From the NCBI GenBank assembly GCA_944321145.1, contig CALUKF010000002.1:1-64000 (forward strand): DNA of 64,000 nucleotides. The letters are read 5' to 3'. Below the pieces are notes generated by a model. It searched no databases. It was not told where the DNA came from and saw only the letters and a program-made list of their open reading frames with translations. This document shows positions 8,153 to 17,184 of this stretch, piece by piece (the first letter of the stretch is position 1; each line of letters opens with the position of its first letter). Source of the stretch: an uncultured Odoribacter sp. (lineage in GTDB: Bacteria > Bacteroidota > Bacteroidia > Bacteroidales > Marinifilaceae). The position numbers and the translations under genes are program-made.

Positions 8153-10096
8153 ATGAAGAAAAAATGGGGGCTTAGCCGGATAAGAAATTCGTTCTCCGCG
8201 CGGTTGCGGGTGTATGTCGTGGGTTTTACGGCATTGCTGTTTATTGTCGCGTTCTATGTGTTTTTCCGGTTTTCGTATGGTTTTATACGGGACGAGGCGG
8301 TGCATCGCGCGGAGGCGCTGCTGGACAATACCATCCTGCGCATTGACGGGGTGCTGGACGCGGTGGAGACAGCTGCCGGCAATTCGGCGTGGGAGGTGGA
8401 GACGTACCGGGACGAGCCGGATTCACTGTATGCCGTCCTGAGCCGGTTTGTGGAGCGCAATCCGATTATCAGCGGGAGCGCCGTGGCGTTCCGCAAAGGG
8501 TATTACGGGCAAGGGGAAGCGTATTTTTCACCTTATGTCTACACAAATGCGGCGGGAAAGACGGAGCGGAGGCAATTGGGCAACGAGACTTATAATTACC
8601 AAGAGAAAGAATGGTTTGCCGAACCGATGCGGACAGGCAAACCCCATTGGAGCGAACCTTATTTCGATACGGGCGGCGGGGAGATGATTATGACGACGTA
8701 TTCCCTGCCTCTTTACGACGGGCAGCAACAAGTGTATGCCATCTTCACGGCAGACATTTCGCTGACGTGGCTGACGGAGCTGGTGAACAGCATCCGCCCC
8801 TATCCGCGGGCGTATAACCTGATGGTCGGCAGGGAGGGCACTTACATCGTACACCACCGTCCGGAACGCATCCTGCATGAGACGATTTTCAGTGCCACAC
8901 GCGACATGAAAGACTCAACGGTGGGGAGCATCGGGCGACACATGGTTGCGGGACTGCGGGGCATGGAGATGCTGCAGAATGACGACACGCTGTCCTACGT
9001 CTTTTATGCGCCCATCAAAACGGGGTGGTCGGTGGCAACGGTCTGCCCGCAGGAGGAAGTGTTCGCGAGTCTGGACAAAATACAGTTCCGGGTGGTGGCG
9101 ATTGTCTGCATCGGGCTGGTAGTGCTGGCTGTCGCGTGCGGACGGATTATCCGCCATGTAACCACTCCATTGTCGCGGTTTGCAGGGGTCGCCCGGCAGA
9201 TTGCCGGCGGGCATTTCGATGTGCCTTTGCCGCAAAGCAAGTACAAGGACGAGATGGGACAATTGCACGACGCTTTCGAGTACATGCAGGGGGCATTGGT
9301 GGAATACGTCCATGAATTGCAGGAAACAACCGCCCAAAAGGAGCGCATCGAGAGCGAATTGCGCATTGCCAGCGAGATCCAGATGGGCATGATTCCCAAA
9401 TTGTTCCCGCCGTTCCCGGAACGGAAGGACATCGACCTGTATGCCACATTGAAACCGGCAAAGGAAGTCGGGGGCGACCTGTATGACTTTTTCATCCACG
9501 ATGAGAAGCTGCTGTTCGTCATCGGAGACGTATCGGGCAAGGGCATCCCGGCATCGTTGCTGATGGCGGTGACGCGGAGCCTCTTCCGCACCATTGCCAC
9601 CCACCGCGAAACGGCAAAGGAAATTGTAAGCGCCCTCAACCGGGCTGTCGCAGACAACAACGAAGCGAACATGTTTATCACGCTGTTCGTGGGGATTCTG
9701 GATTTGCAAACGGGCGAACTGGGGTATTGCAACGCGGGGCATAACCCGCCTGTCCTGAACCGGGGGGGAGAGGACGCGCACTTCCTGTCCTGCCATTCCA
9801 ACATTCCCATCGGGGTATTTGAAGACTTTGAATACACGGAAGAACACTTCCCGCTGGGCTTCGGCAGGATGCTGCTCCTCTACACGGACGGGCTGACGGA
9901 AGCGGAAAACCGGGAGAAAGCACTGTATTCCGAAGCGCGGCTGCTGGAGACAATGCAAGCCTTGAAAGGGCTGGGGGCACAGGAAACAATAGACGCCCTC
10001 GGGAAAAGCGTGCAGGCTTTTGCCAACGGCGCAGAACAGAGCGACGACCTGACGATGCTGGCATTGCAGTTGAAACCCATAAACCCAAACACATGA
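8153..10096 (+). CDS. Membrane PP2C/SpoIIE phosphatase with Cache sensor and HAMP domain (RsbU-like)
   Basis: 647 aa. A membrane segment at about 22-42, a large extracytoplasmic dCache-type sensor (about 45-305), a second membrane segment (about 311-331), HAMP (about 332-388), a short coiled coil, and a SpoIIE phosphatase domain (about 430-640) with metal-binding motifs EVGGDLYDFF, GDVSGKG and the C-terminal EQSDDLTML. Such proteins dephosphorylate a STAS-domain antagonist in response to an external signal. The stop overlaps the next start (ATGA), and a STAS gene closes the operon, so the likely substrate is encoded in cis. Confidence 0.93.
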   Translation: MKKKWGLSRIRNSFSARLRVYVVGFTALLFIVAFYVFFRFSYGFIRDEAVHRAEALLDNTILRIDGVLDAVETAAGNSAWEVETYRDEPDSLYAVLSRFVERNPIISGSAVAFRKGYYGQGEAYFSPYVYTNAAGKTERRQLGNETYNYQEKEWFAEPMRTGKPHWSEPYFDTGGGEMIMTTYSLPLYDGQQQVYAIFTADISLTWLTELVNSIRPYPRAYNLMVGREGTYIVHHRPERILHETIFSATRDMKDSTVGSIGRHMVAGLRGMEMLQNDDTLSYVFYAPIKTGWSVATVCPQEEVFASLDKIQFRVVAIVCIGLVVLAVACGRIIRHVTTPLSRFAGVARQIAGGHFDVPLPQSKYKDEMGQLHDAFEYMQGALVEYVHELQETTAQKERIESELRIASEIQMGMIPKLFPPFPERKDIDLYATLKPAKEVGGDLYDFFIHDEKLLFVIGDVSGKGIPASLLMAVTRSLFRTIATHRETAKEIVSALNRAVADNNEANMFITLFVGILDLQTGELGYCNAGHNPPVLNRGGEDAHFLSCHSNIPIGVFEDFEYTEEHFPLGFGRMLLLYTDGLTEAENREKALYSEARLLETMQALKGLGAQETIDALGKSVQAFANGAEQSDDLTMLALQLKPINPNT

Positions 10097-10500
10097 AAAC
10101 AGAATTAGTCCTAAAAAACGACATCCGCGAGATTCCACGCTTAGAGGAATTTGTAAGCCAGACCGGCACACAGGAAGGCGTGCCGCCCGAAGGCATCGAC
10201 ATGCTGATTCTGGCACTGGAAGAAGCTGTCACGAACGTCATCAACTATGCCTACGGCGACGGGGAGGGCGAAATCACCCTGACAGCTGAACGCCAAGGGG
10301 ATGCCCTCGTTTTTGAAATCAAAGACCGGGGCGAAGCCTTTGACCCCACGCAAGTCGGGGAACCGGACGTCACCCTGCCGGCAGAAGAAAGGCAACTCGG
10401 CGGGCTGGGGCTTTTCCTCATCCGCAAAATCATGGATGGGGTACATTACCGCAGAATTCAAGACACAAATATATTAACACTCACAAAACAAATAGAATAA
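10093..10500 (+). CDS. RsbW-like anti-sigma/serine kinase ATPase
   Basis: 135 aa HATPase_c_2 protein. The N-box ALEEAVTNVINYAYGD (about 38-53), G1-like DRGEAFDP (about 77) and G2 GGLGLFLIRKIMD (about 103) are all present, so ATP binding is expected. RsbW/SpoIIAB homologues phosphorylate a STAS antagonist and hold a sigma factor or other partner when the antagonist is phosphorylated. Translationally coupled to the phosphatase through a 4-base overlap. Confidence 0.9.
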   Translation: MKTELVLKNDIREIPRLEEFVSQTGTQEGVPPEGIDMLILALEEAVTNVINYAYGDGEGEITLTAERQGDALVFEIKDRGEAFDPTQVGEPDVTLPAEERQLGGLGLFLIRKIMDGVHYRRIQDTNILTLTKQIE

Positions 10501-10507
10501 AGCAGAT

Positions 10508-12298
10508 ATGGAAAGTTTTCTCTTCTTAGGAATGAACGTGGACATGTGGATTGTGCTGCTGACCATCCTGGTGGTCTTCGGGCTGATGCTGTTCACGAAA
10601 TTGCCGGGCGATTATGTGTTCATGGGAAGCATGGTCGTCTTTGCCGTCACGGGCGTGCTGCCCATCAGCGAGGCGCTCTGCAGCTTCGGCTCGGAGTCCG
10701 TGGTCATGACGGGCACACTGTTTGTCATCATTGCGGGGCTGGTGTACTCCGGCGTGCTGCAATGGATTGTAAAATATTGCCTGGGTAGTCCCAAGACGTA
10801 CAAAAAGGCGTTGGTGCGGCTGATGTTTCCGGTCGCCATGATGAGCTCTGTGCTCAGCAATACGACAGTCGTGGCATTGTTTCTGAAAGCCGTGCAAATG
10901 TGGGCGAAACGACTGAACATTGCGCCCTCGAAACTGTTGATACCGTTGAGCTACGCCTCCGGGCTGGGCGGTATCCTTACGCTCATCGGCTCGCCGACCA
11001 ACCTGGTGATTGCCGGTTTCTATGCCGACGACACGGGCAAATCGCTCAGCCTGTTCACGCCGACGCTTGTCGGGCTGCTCTGCCTGGCTGTGGGCATCCT
11101 CTCCATGCTGGCACTGAACCGCCTGCTGCCGGTCAGGAAATCGCAAGAGGACGCATTGGAAAACGTGTCGGACTACACGGTGGAACTCTTAGTGCCCACG
11201 GAATGCCCCCACGTCGGCAAGACAGTCGAGGAAGCCGGGCTTTACAATGTAGACGGCGGGCACATCATCGAGATTATCCGTTTTGACCAAGAAATCATCT
11301 CGCCCGTGAGCAAGGACGAATTCATTTTCGGCGGCGACCGGCTGGTATTTTCCGGGGACGTGGAGCGCATCCTGGAGCTGAAAAAGACGCACCAACTGGT
11401 CAATGCCACACACCACGTGTTTGCCCTGAACGAGATGGACGGCAACCGCCGCCTGCAAATGGCAAACGTGAAATTCACCAGTTCCCTTGTGGGGAAGAAG
11501 ATGAAAGACACCGACTTTGAGGAAAACAACGATGTCGTGCTGGTGGCAGTCGCCCGGGAAGGCGAACGCATTCAGGAAAGCCCGCGGGAAGTGGTACTGG
11601 AGAAAGGCGACACGCTGTTGCTGGAATGCAGCCCGTCGTTCCTGAAACGGCCAGAAAACTATGCCTCCGAATTGCAACTCTTCGACTCGGAGAAAGTGCC
11701 TAACATCGGGAGCAAAACGGTACTCTCCGCCTTTATCATGCTGGCGATGATATTGTTGTCGTCATTCAACGTGCTACCGTTGATGTCTTCCTGCTTCCTG
11801 GCAGCGTTTGCCATGATTATCACCCACTGTTGCAGCATCAAACAGGCGAGGGACAGCATCGACTGGGGCATCCTGCTGATATTCGCCGGTTCGGTGTGCA
11901 TGGGCATGGCAATCGAAAAAGTCGGACTGGCAGAATTGCTGGCAGACAACCTGCTCTCGCTGGCGGGCAACAGCCCGTTCTGGGTGCTGACATGCGTCTG
12001 TGTCTGCGGAGTTGTGCTGTCGGAGTTTGTCAGCAACACGGCAGCTGCTGCCATCCTCTACCCGGTGGCTTACCAAACGGCATTGGCGATGGACGTGAAC
12101 CCACTGACTTTCTGTATCGGGTTGCTCATCTCCGTCAGCCTGTGTTTCGCCTCGCCCATCGGCTCGCCGACCCACATGCTGGTCTATGGTCCGGGAGGTT
12201 ACCGATTCTCCGACTTTATGCGCATCGGCATCATCATGAACGTCATCATGCTGATTGCAACGCTGGTTTTCACTCCTATGGTATTTCCTTTTAAATAA
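10508..12298 (+). CDS. SLC13/DASS-family permease with two TrkA-C domains
   Basis: 596 aa, multiple membrane helices in two halves joined by two cytoplasmic TrkA_C (RCK_C) domains (about 215-375). Both transport motifs are present: SYASGLGGILTLIGSPTNLV in the N-half and LCFASPIGSPTHMLV in the C-half. The family moves dicarboxylates, sulfate or related anions, usually with sodium. Its position between the kinase gene (7-base gap) and the STAS gene (8-base gap) suggests that transport is tied to the partner-switching signal. Confidence 0.9.
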   Translation: MESFLFLGMNVDMWIVLLTILVVFGLMLFTKLPGDYVFMGSMVVFAVTGVLPISEALCSFGSESVVMTGTLFVIIAGLVYSGVLQWIVKYCLGSPKTYKKALVRLMFPVAMMSSVLSNTTVVALFLKAVQMWAKRLNIAPSKLLIPLSYASGLGGILTLIGSPTNLVIAGFYADDTGKSLSLFTPTLVGLLCLAVGILSMLALNRLLPVRKSQEDALENVSDYTVELLVPTECPHVGKTVEEAGLYNVDGGHIIEIIRFDQEIISPVSKDEFIFGGDRLVFSGDVERILELKKTHQLVNATHHVFALNEMDGNRRLQMANVKFTSSLVGKKMKDTDFEENNDVVLVAVAREGERIQESPREVVLEKGDTLLLECSPSFLKRPENYASELQLFDSEKVPNIGSKTVLSAFIMLAMILLSSFNVLPLMSSCFLAAFAMIITHCCSIKQARDSIDWGILLIFAGSVCMGMAIEKVGLAELLADNLLSLAGNSPFWVLTCVCVCGVVLSEFVSNTAAAAILYPVAYQTALAMDVNPLTFCIGLLISVSLCFASPIGSPTHMLVYGPGGYRFSDFMRIGIIMNVIMLIATLVFTPMVFPFK

Positions 12299-12306
12299 GC
12301 ATAACT

Positions 12307-12612
12307 ATGTTGAACGTCACACTTACCAATCACGAAACTGAAACTACCGTCACCCTCGAAGGGCGGATGGATACGGTCGCTGCTCCCGAATTTGAGCAGG
12401 CATTGGCACCCGTCTGGGACATGGAACATCCCCAAATATTGTTGGACTGCCAGAAGCTGGAATACATCAGCAGTTCGGGCTTGCGGGTGTTCCTGAAACT
12501 GAAAAAATTTGTCGATGCCAAAGGCGGACAGGTGGCACTGAGCACTTTGCAACCTACGGTGAAGGAAGTCTTCGAGATGACAGGCTTCGCAAAGATGTTT
12601 CAAATGAAATGA
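12307..12612 (+). CDS. STAS-domain anti-sigma factor antagonist (RsbV-like)
   Basis: 101 aa, a single STAS domain. The phosphorylation loop YISSSGLRVFL (about 55-65) contains the Ser normally phosphorylated by the RsbW-type kinase. Together with the phosphatase and kinase upstream it completes a three-part partner switch. No sigma factor gene lies next to it. Confidence 0.92.
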   Translation: MLNVTLTNHETETTVTLEGRMDTVAAPEFEQALAPVWDMEHPQILLDCQKLEYISSSGLRVFLKLKKFVDAKGGQVALSTLQPTVKEVFEMTGFAKMFQMK

Positions 12613-12615
12613 TAT

Positions 12616-12648
12616 CAGTCTCCTTCCGGCTTTGCCGGAAGGAGACTG
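12616..12648. terminator. Bidirectional hairpin terminator
   Basis: A 15-bp perfect stem with a TTT loop lies exactly between the convergent STAS and lutC genes; both sides have short T runs. It can end both operons. Confidence 0.75.
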
Positions 12649-12654
12649 ACCTGT

Positions 12655-13233
12655 TTATTCAAGGATAACGGTCACTGCCCTGGCACCGTGAGCGCCAATG
12701 ACAAGCGCTTGCTCAATGTCGGCAGTCTTGGAAGGTCCGGCGATAAAACAGCCGTAGCCAAAGTCATCGAAGTCCGGACGGGCATACGCCTCGTGCATGT
12801 TGTTCACCAAAGCGCGGCGGTCTAAGAGTATTACCAACGCCTCGGAGATGAAGAAAAGGGCTTTATACCGCGTCTGCTGCTTCACCCAAACCATGCCATT
12901 CTCCAGAACACCAAACTCCCCGCGGATAACGGCTACATCCGTACCATCCAAAGCGCGCGGGTCATCCAACAGGTCGGGATTCACGGTGGCGCAAGTAATG
13001 CCCGGCAAATTGGAGGCAATGGTGCGGGCTTCGGGATAGGCGGTGCGTATCAGGTCGTTCACGTCCTGTCCGGGTTCCAGACGGAGGGAATTTGCGCCTG
13101 CAACTTTCAAAATGCGCTCGAATTGCTCCACAGGATTGTCAAAAGCCAAAGGCTTAAAGTCCATTTCCGGGCGTTTCTCCGGCGTGATGGCATGTGCCTG
13201 CAGGCGTGCCAATATATCGTCTCTGCTGCTCAT
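12655..13233 (-). CDS. lutC: Lactate utilization protein C (LUD domain)
   Basis: 192 aa from the ATG at 13233 (MSSRDDILARL); a GTG at 13257 could add eight residues. The LUD domain ends with ALVIGAHGARAVTVIL. LutC acts with LutA and LutB in oxidising L-lactate to pyruvate. Last gene of the lctP-lutABC operon, close behind lutB. Confidence 0.92.
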   Translation of the reverse strand: MSSRDDILARLQAHAITPEKRPEMDFKPLAFDNPVEQFERILKVAGANSLRLEPGQDVNDLIRTAYPEARTIASNLPGITCATVNPDLLDDPRALDGTDVAVIRGEFGVLENGMVWVKQQTRYKALFFISEALVILLDRRALVNNMHEAYARPDFDDFGYGCFIAGPSKTADIEQALVIGAHGARAVTVILE

Positions 13234-13264
13234 ATTCTTTGATTTCAATGGTTCCACAACAATT

Positions 13265-14632
13265 TTATTCTTTTACCTTGCCTTTCTTCCAAAGGGCATT
13301 GAAGGTCTCCGGGGCAAAATCCGGCAACTCGCGCCCGATGCCCCACGCGTCCAAGCGGTTGTAGAGGACGAAACGGGGCATGTGCTCCGCCGTCCGCCCC
13401 GCTTTGATGGCAGCGTAAAACAGGGAAGGGCGCTCCATGACAAACTTCAAACCCTTGTCGATAAACTTCTTTTCCTTGGATGCCAAGTGCATGCCGTCCA
13501 AATCCTGCCGCCAACGGTAGATTTGTTCCGCCAAGTCGATTTTGGCAGGGCAGACGTTCGAGCAGGAATGGCACAGGGTACAAGCCGAAAGGTTGCCCGC
13601 GTATTTTTCAGGCGATTTCAGCATGCCTAAATTAATGCCCACCGGTCCCGGTATAAAGTAGGAATAGGAATAACCACCCGTGCGTCGGTAAACCGGGCAA
13701 GTGTTGATACAAGAACCACAGCGCAAGCATTTCAACATGTTCACATGGGCTGCATTTGCGAGGATGTCGCTGCGCCCGTTATCCACAATGACGATGTGCA
13801 TTTCCTGCCCCTCAACCGGCTTCTTGTAATGGGACGTGTAGGTCGTGGAAGGTTGTCCGGTTGCCGAACGTGCCAGCAGGCGCACGTACAACGCCAACGC
13901 ATCGTAGTCCGGCACTACTTTTTCCAACCCCATGATGGCGATGTGGACTTTGGGGAAAGAAGTGCCCATGTCGGCATTCCCTTCGTTCGTGCAGACCACG
14001 AAAGCCCCGGAAGATGCCACAGCAAAATTGACTCCCGTCATGGCAATGTCCGCATGCAGGAAATTTTGGCGCAAAGACTTGCGGGCAGCGTGAGTCAGAT
14101 AGGTGGGGTCGCTGTTGTCTAGTTCGGTGTTCAATTCCCGCTCAAACACCTTGCCCACTTCCTCGCGCTTGACATGGATGGCAGGAAGAACAATGTGGCT
14201 GGGCGGCGTGCCCATGAGCTGCATAATGCGCTCGCCGAGGTCAGACTCCACCGCCTCTACCCCGCGAGCTTCAAGGTAAGGCGTCAAGCCGCATTCCTCC
14301 GCCAACATGGACTTGCTTTTCACCAGGCGTTTGCCCCCATGCTTTTGGATGATTTCATAGACAATGCGGTTATGCTCCTCGGCATCCTTTGCCCAATGGA
14401 CATGGACGCCGTTGGCTGTCGCGTGGCGTTCAAACATTTCAAGATAATAGCCGAGACGGCTGATGGTGTGCCGTTTCATGCGGCTTGCCATTTCGCGCAA
14501 AGCCTCCCACTCCGGGACGCCCTGTGCCATCCTGTCCCGCTTTTCGCGGACGAAATAAAGCGCTTGGTCGTGCCATGCCGTACGTTCGCGGTCGGCAATG
14601 AATTTTTCGGCTGCTTTAGCGTGTGAACTCAT
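13265..14632 (-). CDS. lutB: Lactate utilization iron-sulfur protein B
   Basis: 455 aa. N-terminal LUD domain (about 65-290) and two ferredoxin-type [4Fe-4S] motifs: CLRCGSCINTCP at about 299 and CTLCHSCSNVCP at about 349, followed by a C-terminal LutB region. The ATG at 14632 lies 12 bases after the lutA stop. Electron-transfer subunit of the lactate oxidation complex. Confidence 0.96.
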   Translation of the reverse strand: MSSHAKAAEKFIADRERTAWHDQALYFVREKRDRMAQGVPEWEALREMASRMKRHTISRLGYYLEMFERHATANGVHVHWAKDAEEHNRIVYEIIQKHGGKRLVKSKSMLAEECGLTPYLEARGVEAVESDLGERIMQLMGTPPSHIVLPAIHVKREEVGKVFERELNTELDNSDPTYLTHAARKSLRQNFLHADIAMTGVNFAVASSGAFVVCTNEGNADMGTSFPKVHIAIMGLEKVVPDYDALALYVRLLARSATGQPSTTYTSHYKKPVEGQEMHIVIVDNGRSDILANAAHVNMLKCLRCGSCINTCPVYRRTGGYSYSYFIPGPVGINLGMLKSPEKYAGNLSACTLCHSCSNVCPAKIDLAEQIYRWRQDLDGMHLASKEKKFIDKGLKFVMERPSLFYAAIKAGRTAEHMPRFVLYNRLDAWGIGRELPDFAPETFNALWKKGKVKE

Positions 14633-14644
14633 CGTATTCAGGTT

Positions 14645-15397
14645 TTAAAGGTGACTACTCTGTTTTCGGGAAGCAAGGATTTCCACTACATGCAAGGTCT
14701 TGATGGGCAGATGCTCCCGGCGGATGATGCCCTCCATGTGCATCAAGCAGGAACTGTCCGCGCCGGTGATGTATTCCGCGCCGGTGGAAATATGGTCGCG
14801 CACCTTGTCCTGCCCCATACAAACCGACGTGGCAGCTTCCTCCACGGAGAACATACCCCCGAAGCCGCAACATTCATCCACCCGCTTAGGCTCAAACACC
14901 TCAATGCCTTCCACAAGGGAAAGCAAATCCTTCAGCACGGAGTAACGAGGCTCCACCAACTCGGAAGGAGACGCCAAATGCAGGAGGCGCAGGCCGTGGC
15001 AACTGTTGTGTACGCTCACTTTGTGCGGAAAATAAGCATCCAGTTTGTTCACTTTCAATACATCATGCAGGAACTCGCAAATCTCGTAAATCCGGCTGCT
15101 GAGGCAAGCATGTCCCGATTTATGGAGCAATTGCGGATAATGTTCCTTCACGAAAACCACGCAACTGGCAGAGGGTCCCACCACATAATCATATTTTTCA
15201 AACAATTGCTCCATCCGTTCCGCCAGACGAAGCGCGTCTTTCTCGAAACCGCCGTTTGCCATCGGCTGACCGCAACAAGTCTGCTCCAAGGGGTAATCCA
15301 CATCCACGCCCAAAGAGGTCAGAAGACGATAGGACGCCACCCCCACTTGCGGGTAAACGGCATTCACATAACACGGTATAAACAATCCTACTTTCAT
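14645..15397 (-). CDS. lutA: Lactate utilization protein A (CCG-domain Fe-S protein)
   Basis: 250 aa from the ATG at 15397 (MKVGLFIPCYVN); a TTG extension to 15421 would run into lctP and is less likely. Two cysteine-rich CCG domains: CCGQPMANGG (about 47) and CCGFGGMFS (about 175), which bind an Fe-S cluster. Lies 16 bases after lctP. Confidence 0.95.
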   Translation of the reverse strand: MKVGLFIPCYVNAVYPQVGVASYRLLTSLGVDVDYPLEQTCCGQPMANGGFEKDALRLAERMEQLFEKYDYVVGPSASCVVFVKEHYPQLLHKSGHACLSSRIYEICEFLHDVLKVNKLDAYFPHKVSVHNSCHGLRLLHLASPSELVEPRYSVLKDLLSLVEGIEVFEPKRVDECCGFGGMFSVEEAATSVCMGQDKVRDHISTGAEYITGADSSCLMHMEGIIRREHLPIKTLHVVEILASRKQSSHL

Positions 15398-15413
15398 ATC
15401 CACTTTTATCAAT

Positions 15414-16913
15414 TTATGCAAAAATATAAACTATCACGCCGGTAATCACCACGTATGCCAAGGCATAAACCACTGCCGCCTTCAGGATATTCCCCTCCTG
15501 TCCCTGCTGGTTGCAGGCAGAAGTGGCAATCGCAATGCTCTGGGGGGAAATAATCTTGCCACCGGTTGCGCCTGCCGTATTTGCAGCAGAGAGCCACGTG
15601 GGGTCAACGCCGATATGCCCCGCCACGCCGGCTTGCAGTTTCCCGAACAGGATGTTGGCAGAAGTATCGCTCCCCGTCAGGAAAGTGCCAATCGCCCCGA
15701 TGGCAGGAGCAAACAACGGATAAAGTGCTCCCGTCGCCGCAGAAAGTGCCACCGCCAAATGGTTTATCATGCCAGCCGTTTCCATGATGGAAGAGAAGCC
15801 AACAAGGCAAATCACAGTCACTATCGTCTTCCGCAATTGTACCACCGACTGCCACAGCAAACGGAGCAAATCCCTCACGCGCCCGCCTTGAATCAGCCCG
15901 CCGGCAAAGGACCCCAGGAAGAGCAAGACCCCGCCCTGGGTCAGCCATTGAATCGTATACACCTTGTCCTCGCCCCCAATCGCCAAGTGTACTGATGACG
16001 TACAAACCGACTGCAAGGCAGCCTTAATGCCTGGAAACAAAGGACTCGTAACCACCACCAGCAACATAATTAGGGCATAAACCATCCATGCCCGCAGGAT
16101 TTCGCCTGTTGTATAAGGCGAAGCTGCCGGCTTCACCTGCTTCCTGCCCAGCAATTTGCCCAAAAGGATAATGACAACAATGGATGCCAAACTGCCGATA
16201 ATGGCAGGTGTTTCCGCCCCAATGTAACGGGCTGACGCATATTGTGCCCCCAGCGACACCGCACCGACGGAAAGACTCAGCAGGAGATTCTTCGGGAGCG
16301 ACTTCAATTGTGGGTCTGCCAAAAAAGTAATCACGCACGGAATCAAAAGCATCAACACAGAAAGTTGCAACACGACCGCTGTGCTCAACGCCTGCACGTC
16401 TAAGGCAGTTTCCTGCGCCAAAACAATCACAGGCACCCCCACCGCCCCGAAAGCTGTCGCCACGCTGTTGGCAATCAACGAAACTACCGCCGAAAACATC
16501 GGCTTGAACCCCAAACTAATCAAGATGGCTGCAGGTATCGCCACCGCCGTCCCAAAGCCCGCCATGCCCTCCAGCAATCCCCCGAATCCCCAAGTAATCA
16601 AGAGTACTTGGACACTCTTATCGGTGGAAATGGCAGAAAATTGCTGTTTCAACACCTCGATTTTCCGAGTATGCAGCAGGACATTGTAGCTGTATATCGC
16701 CATCAAAATGATAAAAAGAATGGGTACCAGCGCCTTCAACATACCATAAATAAATGAATTGCAAGTGTCCGCCAACGGCTGTCCGAAAGCGAAAATAGCC
16801 AAACACGCCGTGACTAGCAATGTAACCACACTGCTCTTGTCTCCGGCAACTTTCATAAAGCCCATCAAAACAATCAATACCACAATGGGCAAGGCGGCAT
16901 AAAGCGTTTCCAT
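15414..16913 (-). CDS. lctP: L-lactate permease
   Basis: 499 aa with about 12-14 membrane segments and LctP family motifs (GFGGLLEGMAGFGTAVAIPAA, around 110-130; GSDTSANILFG near 415). Imports lactate for LutABC downstream. First gene of the operon. I do not see a clear consensus promoter; the region upstream was altered by the insertion of the SatD cassette (see findings), so its expression may differ from relatives. Confidence 0.94.
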   Translation of the reverse strand: METLYAALPIVVLIVLMGFMKVAGDKSSVVTLLVTACLAIFAFGQPLADTCNSFIYGMLKALVPILFIILMAIYSYNVLLHTRKIEVLKQQFSAISTDKSVQVLLITWGFGGLLEGMAGFGTAVAIPAAILISLGFKPMFSAVVSLIANSVATAFGAVGVPVIVLAQETALDVQALSTAVVLQLSVLMLLIPCVITFLADPQLKSLPKNLLLSLSVGAVSLGAQYASARYIGAETPAIIGSLASIVVIILLGKLLGRKQVKPAASPYTTGEILRAWMVYALIMLLVVVTSPLFPGIKAALQSVCTSSVHLAIGGEDKVYTIQWLTQGGVLLFLGSFAGGLIQGGRVRDLLRLLWQSVVQLRKTIVTVICLVGFSSIMETAGMINHLAVALSAATGALYPLFAPAIGAIGTFLTGSDTSANILFGKLQAGVAGHIGVDPTWLSAANTAGATGGKIISPQSIAIATSACNQQGQEGNILKAAVVYALAYVVITGVIVYIFA

Positions 16914-16950
16914 AAGTTTCTTGTTTTTACAGGGCTAATTTAAGGAATTT

Positions 16951-16983
16951 TTTTGGGAAAAACAAGGGCAGCTCAAAAAATTC
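16951..16983. repeat. Direct repeat, left copy
   Basis: About 33 bases nearly identical to 18575-18607, sharing a 17-base exact core (CAAGGGCAGCTCAAAAA at 16963-16979). It is the left half of the terminator found at the other copy; the right arm is missing here. The two copies bracket the SatD-DUF3307 genes. Confidence 0.6.
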
Positions 16984-17045
16984 GATTAGGGCAGGTTAAA
17001 CTCACGAATGCAACCTTTCTTTGTGAATTTCGAGCGATGCAAATA

Positions 17046-17121
17046 ATAAGCTCAAGAGCTTATTTTTTGCCATTATAAGCCATACAGCTTATTTTTCACC
17101 ATTATAAGCTATTTCGCTTAT
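17046..17121. promoter_or_regulatory. Array of three ATAAGC-N6-GCTTAT operators
   Basis: Inverted half-sites ATAAGC and GCTTAT, always six bases apart, start at 17046, 17075 and 17104: exactly 29 bp between units. The outer arms extend to 8 or 9 bp in units 1 and 3. The array ends seven bases before the -33 element of the satD promoter, so it should bind a dimeric regulator in a cooperative row. The HTH-containing SatD protein just downstream is the obvious candidate (inference). Confidence 0.8.
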
Positions 17122-17127
17122 AATTTC

Positions 17128-17158
17128 TTGCCCGATAGAAATATTATTCATACCTTTG
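17128..17158 (+). promoter_or_regulatory. Promoter of the satD-DUF3307 operon
   Basis: TTG 17128-17130, 20 nt, TACCTTTG 17151-17158; start near 17165, 20 bases before the ATG. Confidence 0.7.
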
Positions 17159-17184
17159 CAATCGCTAGTAATTAAACTGAATTT

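Noticed and set aside
8915-10216. Long minus-strand frame opposite the SpoIIE phosphatase
   Set aside because: Shadow of a GC-rich gene with clear domains.
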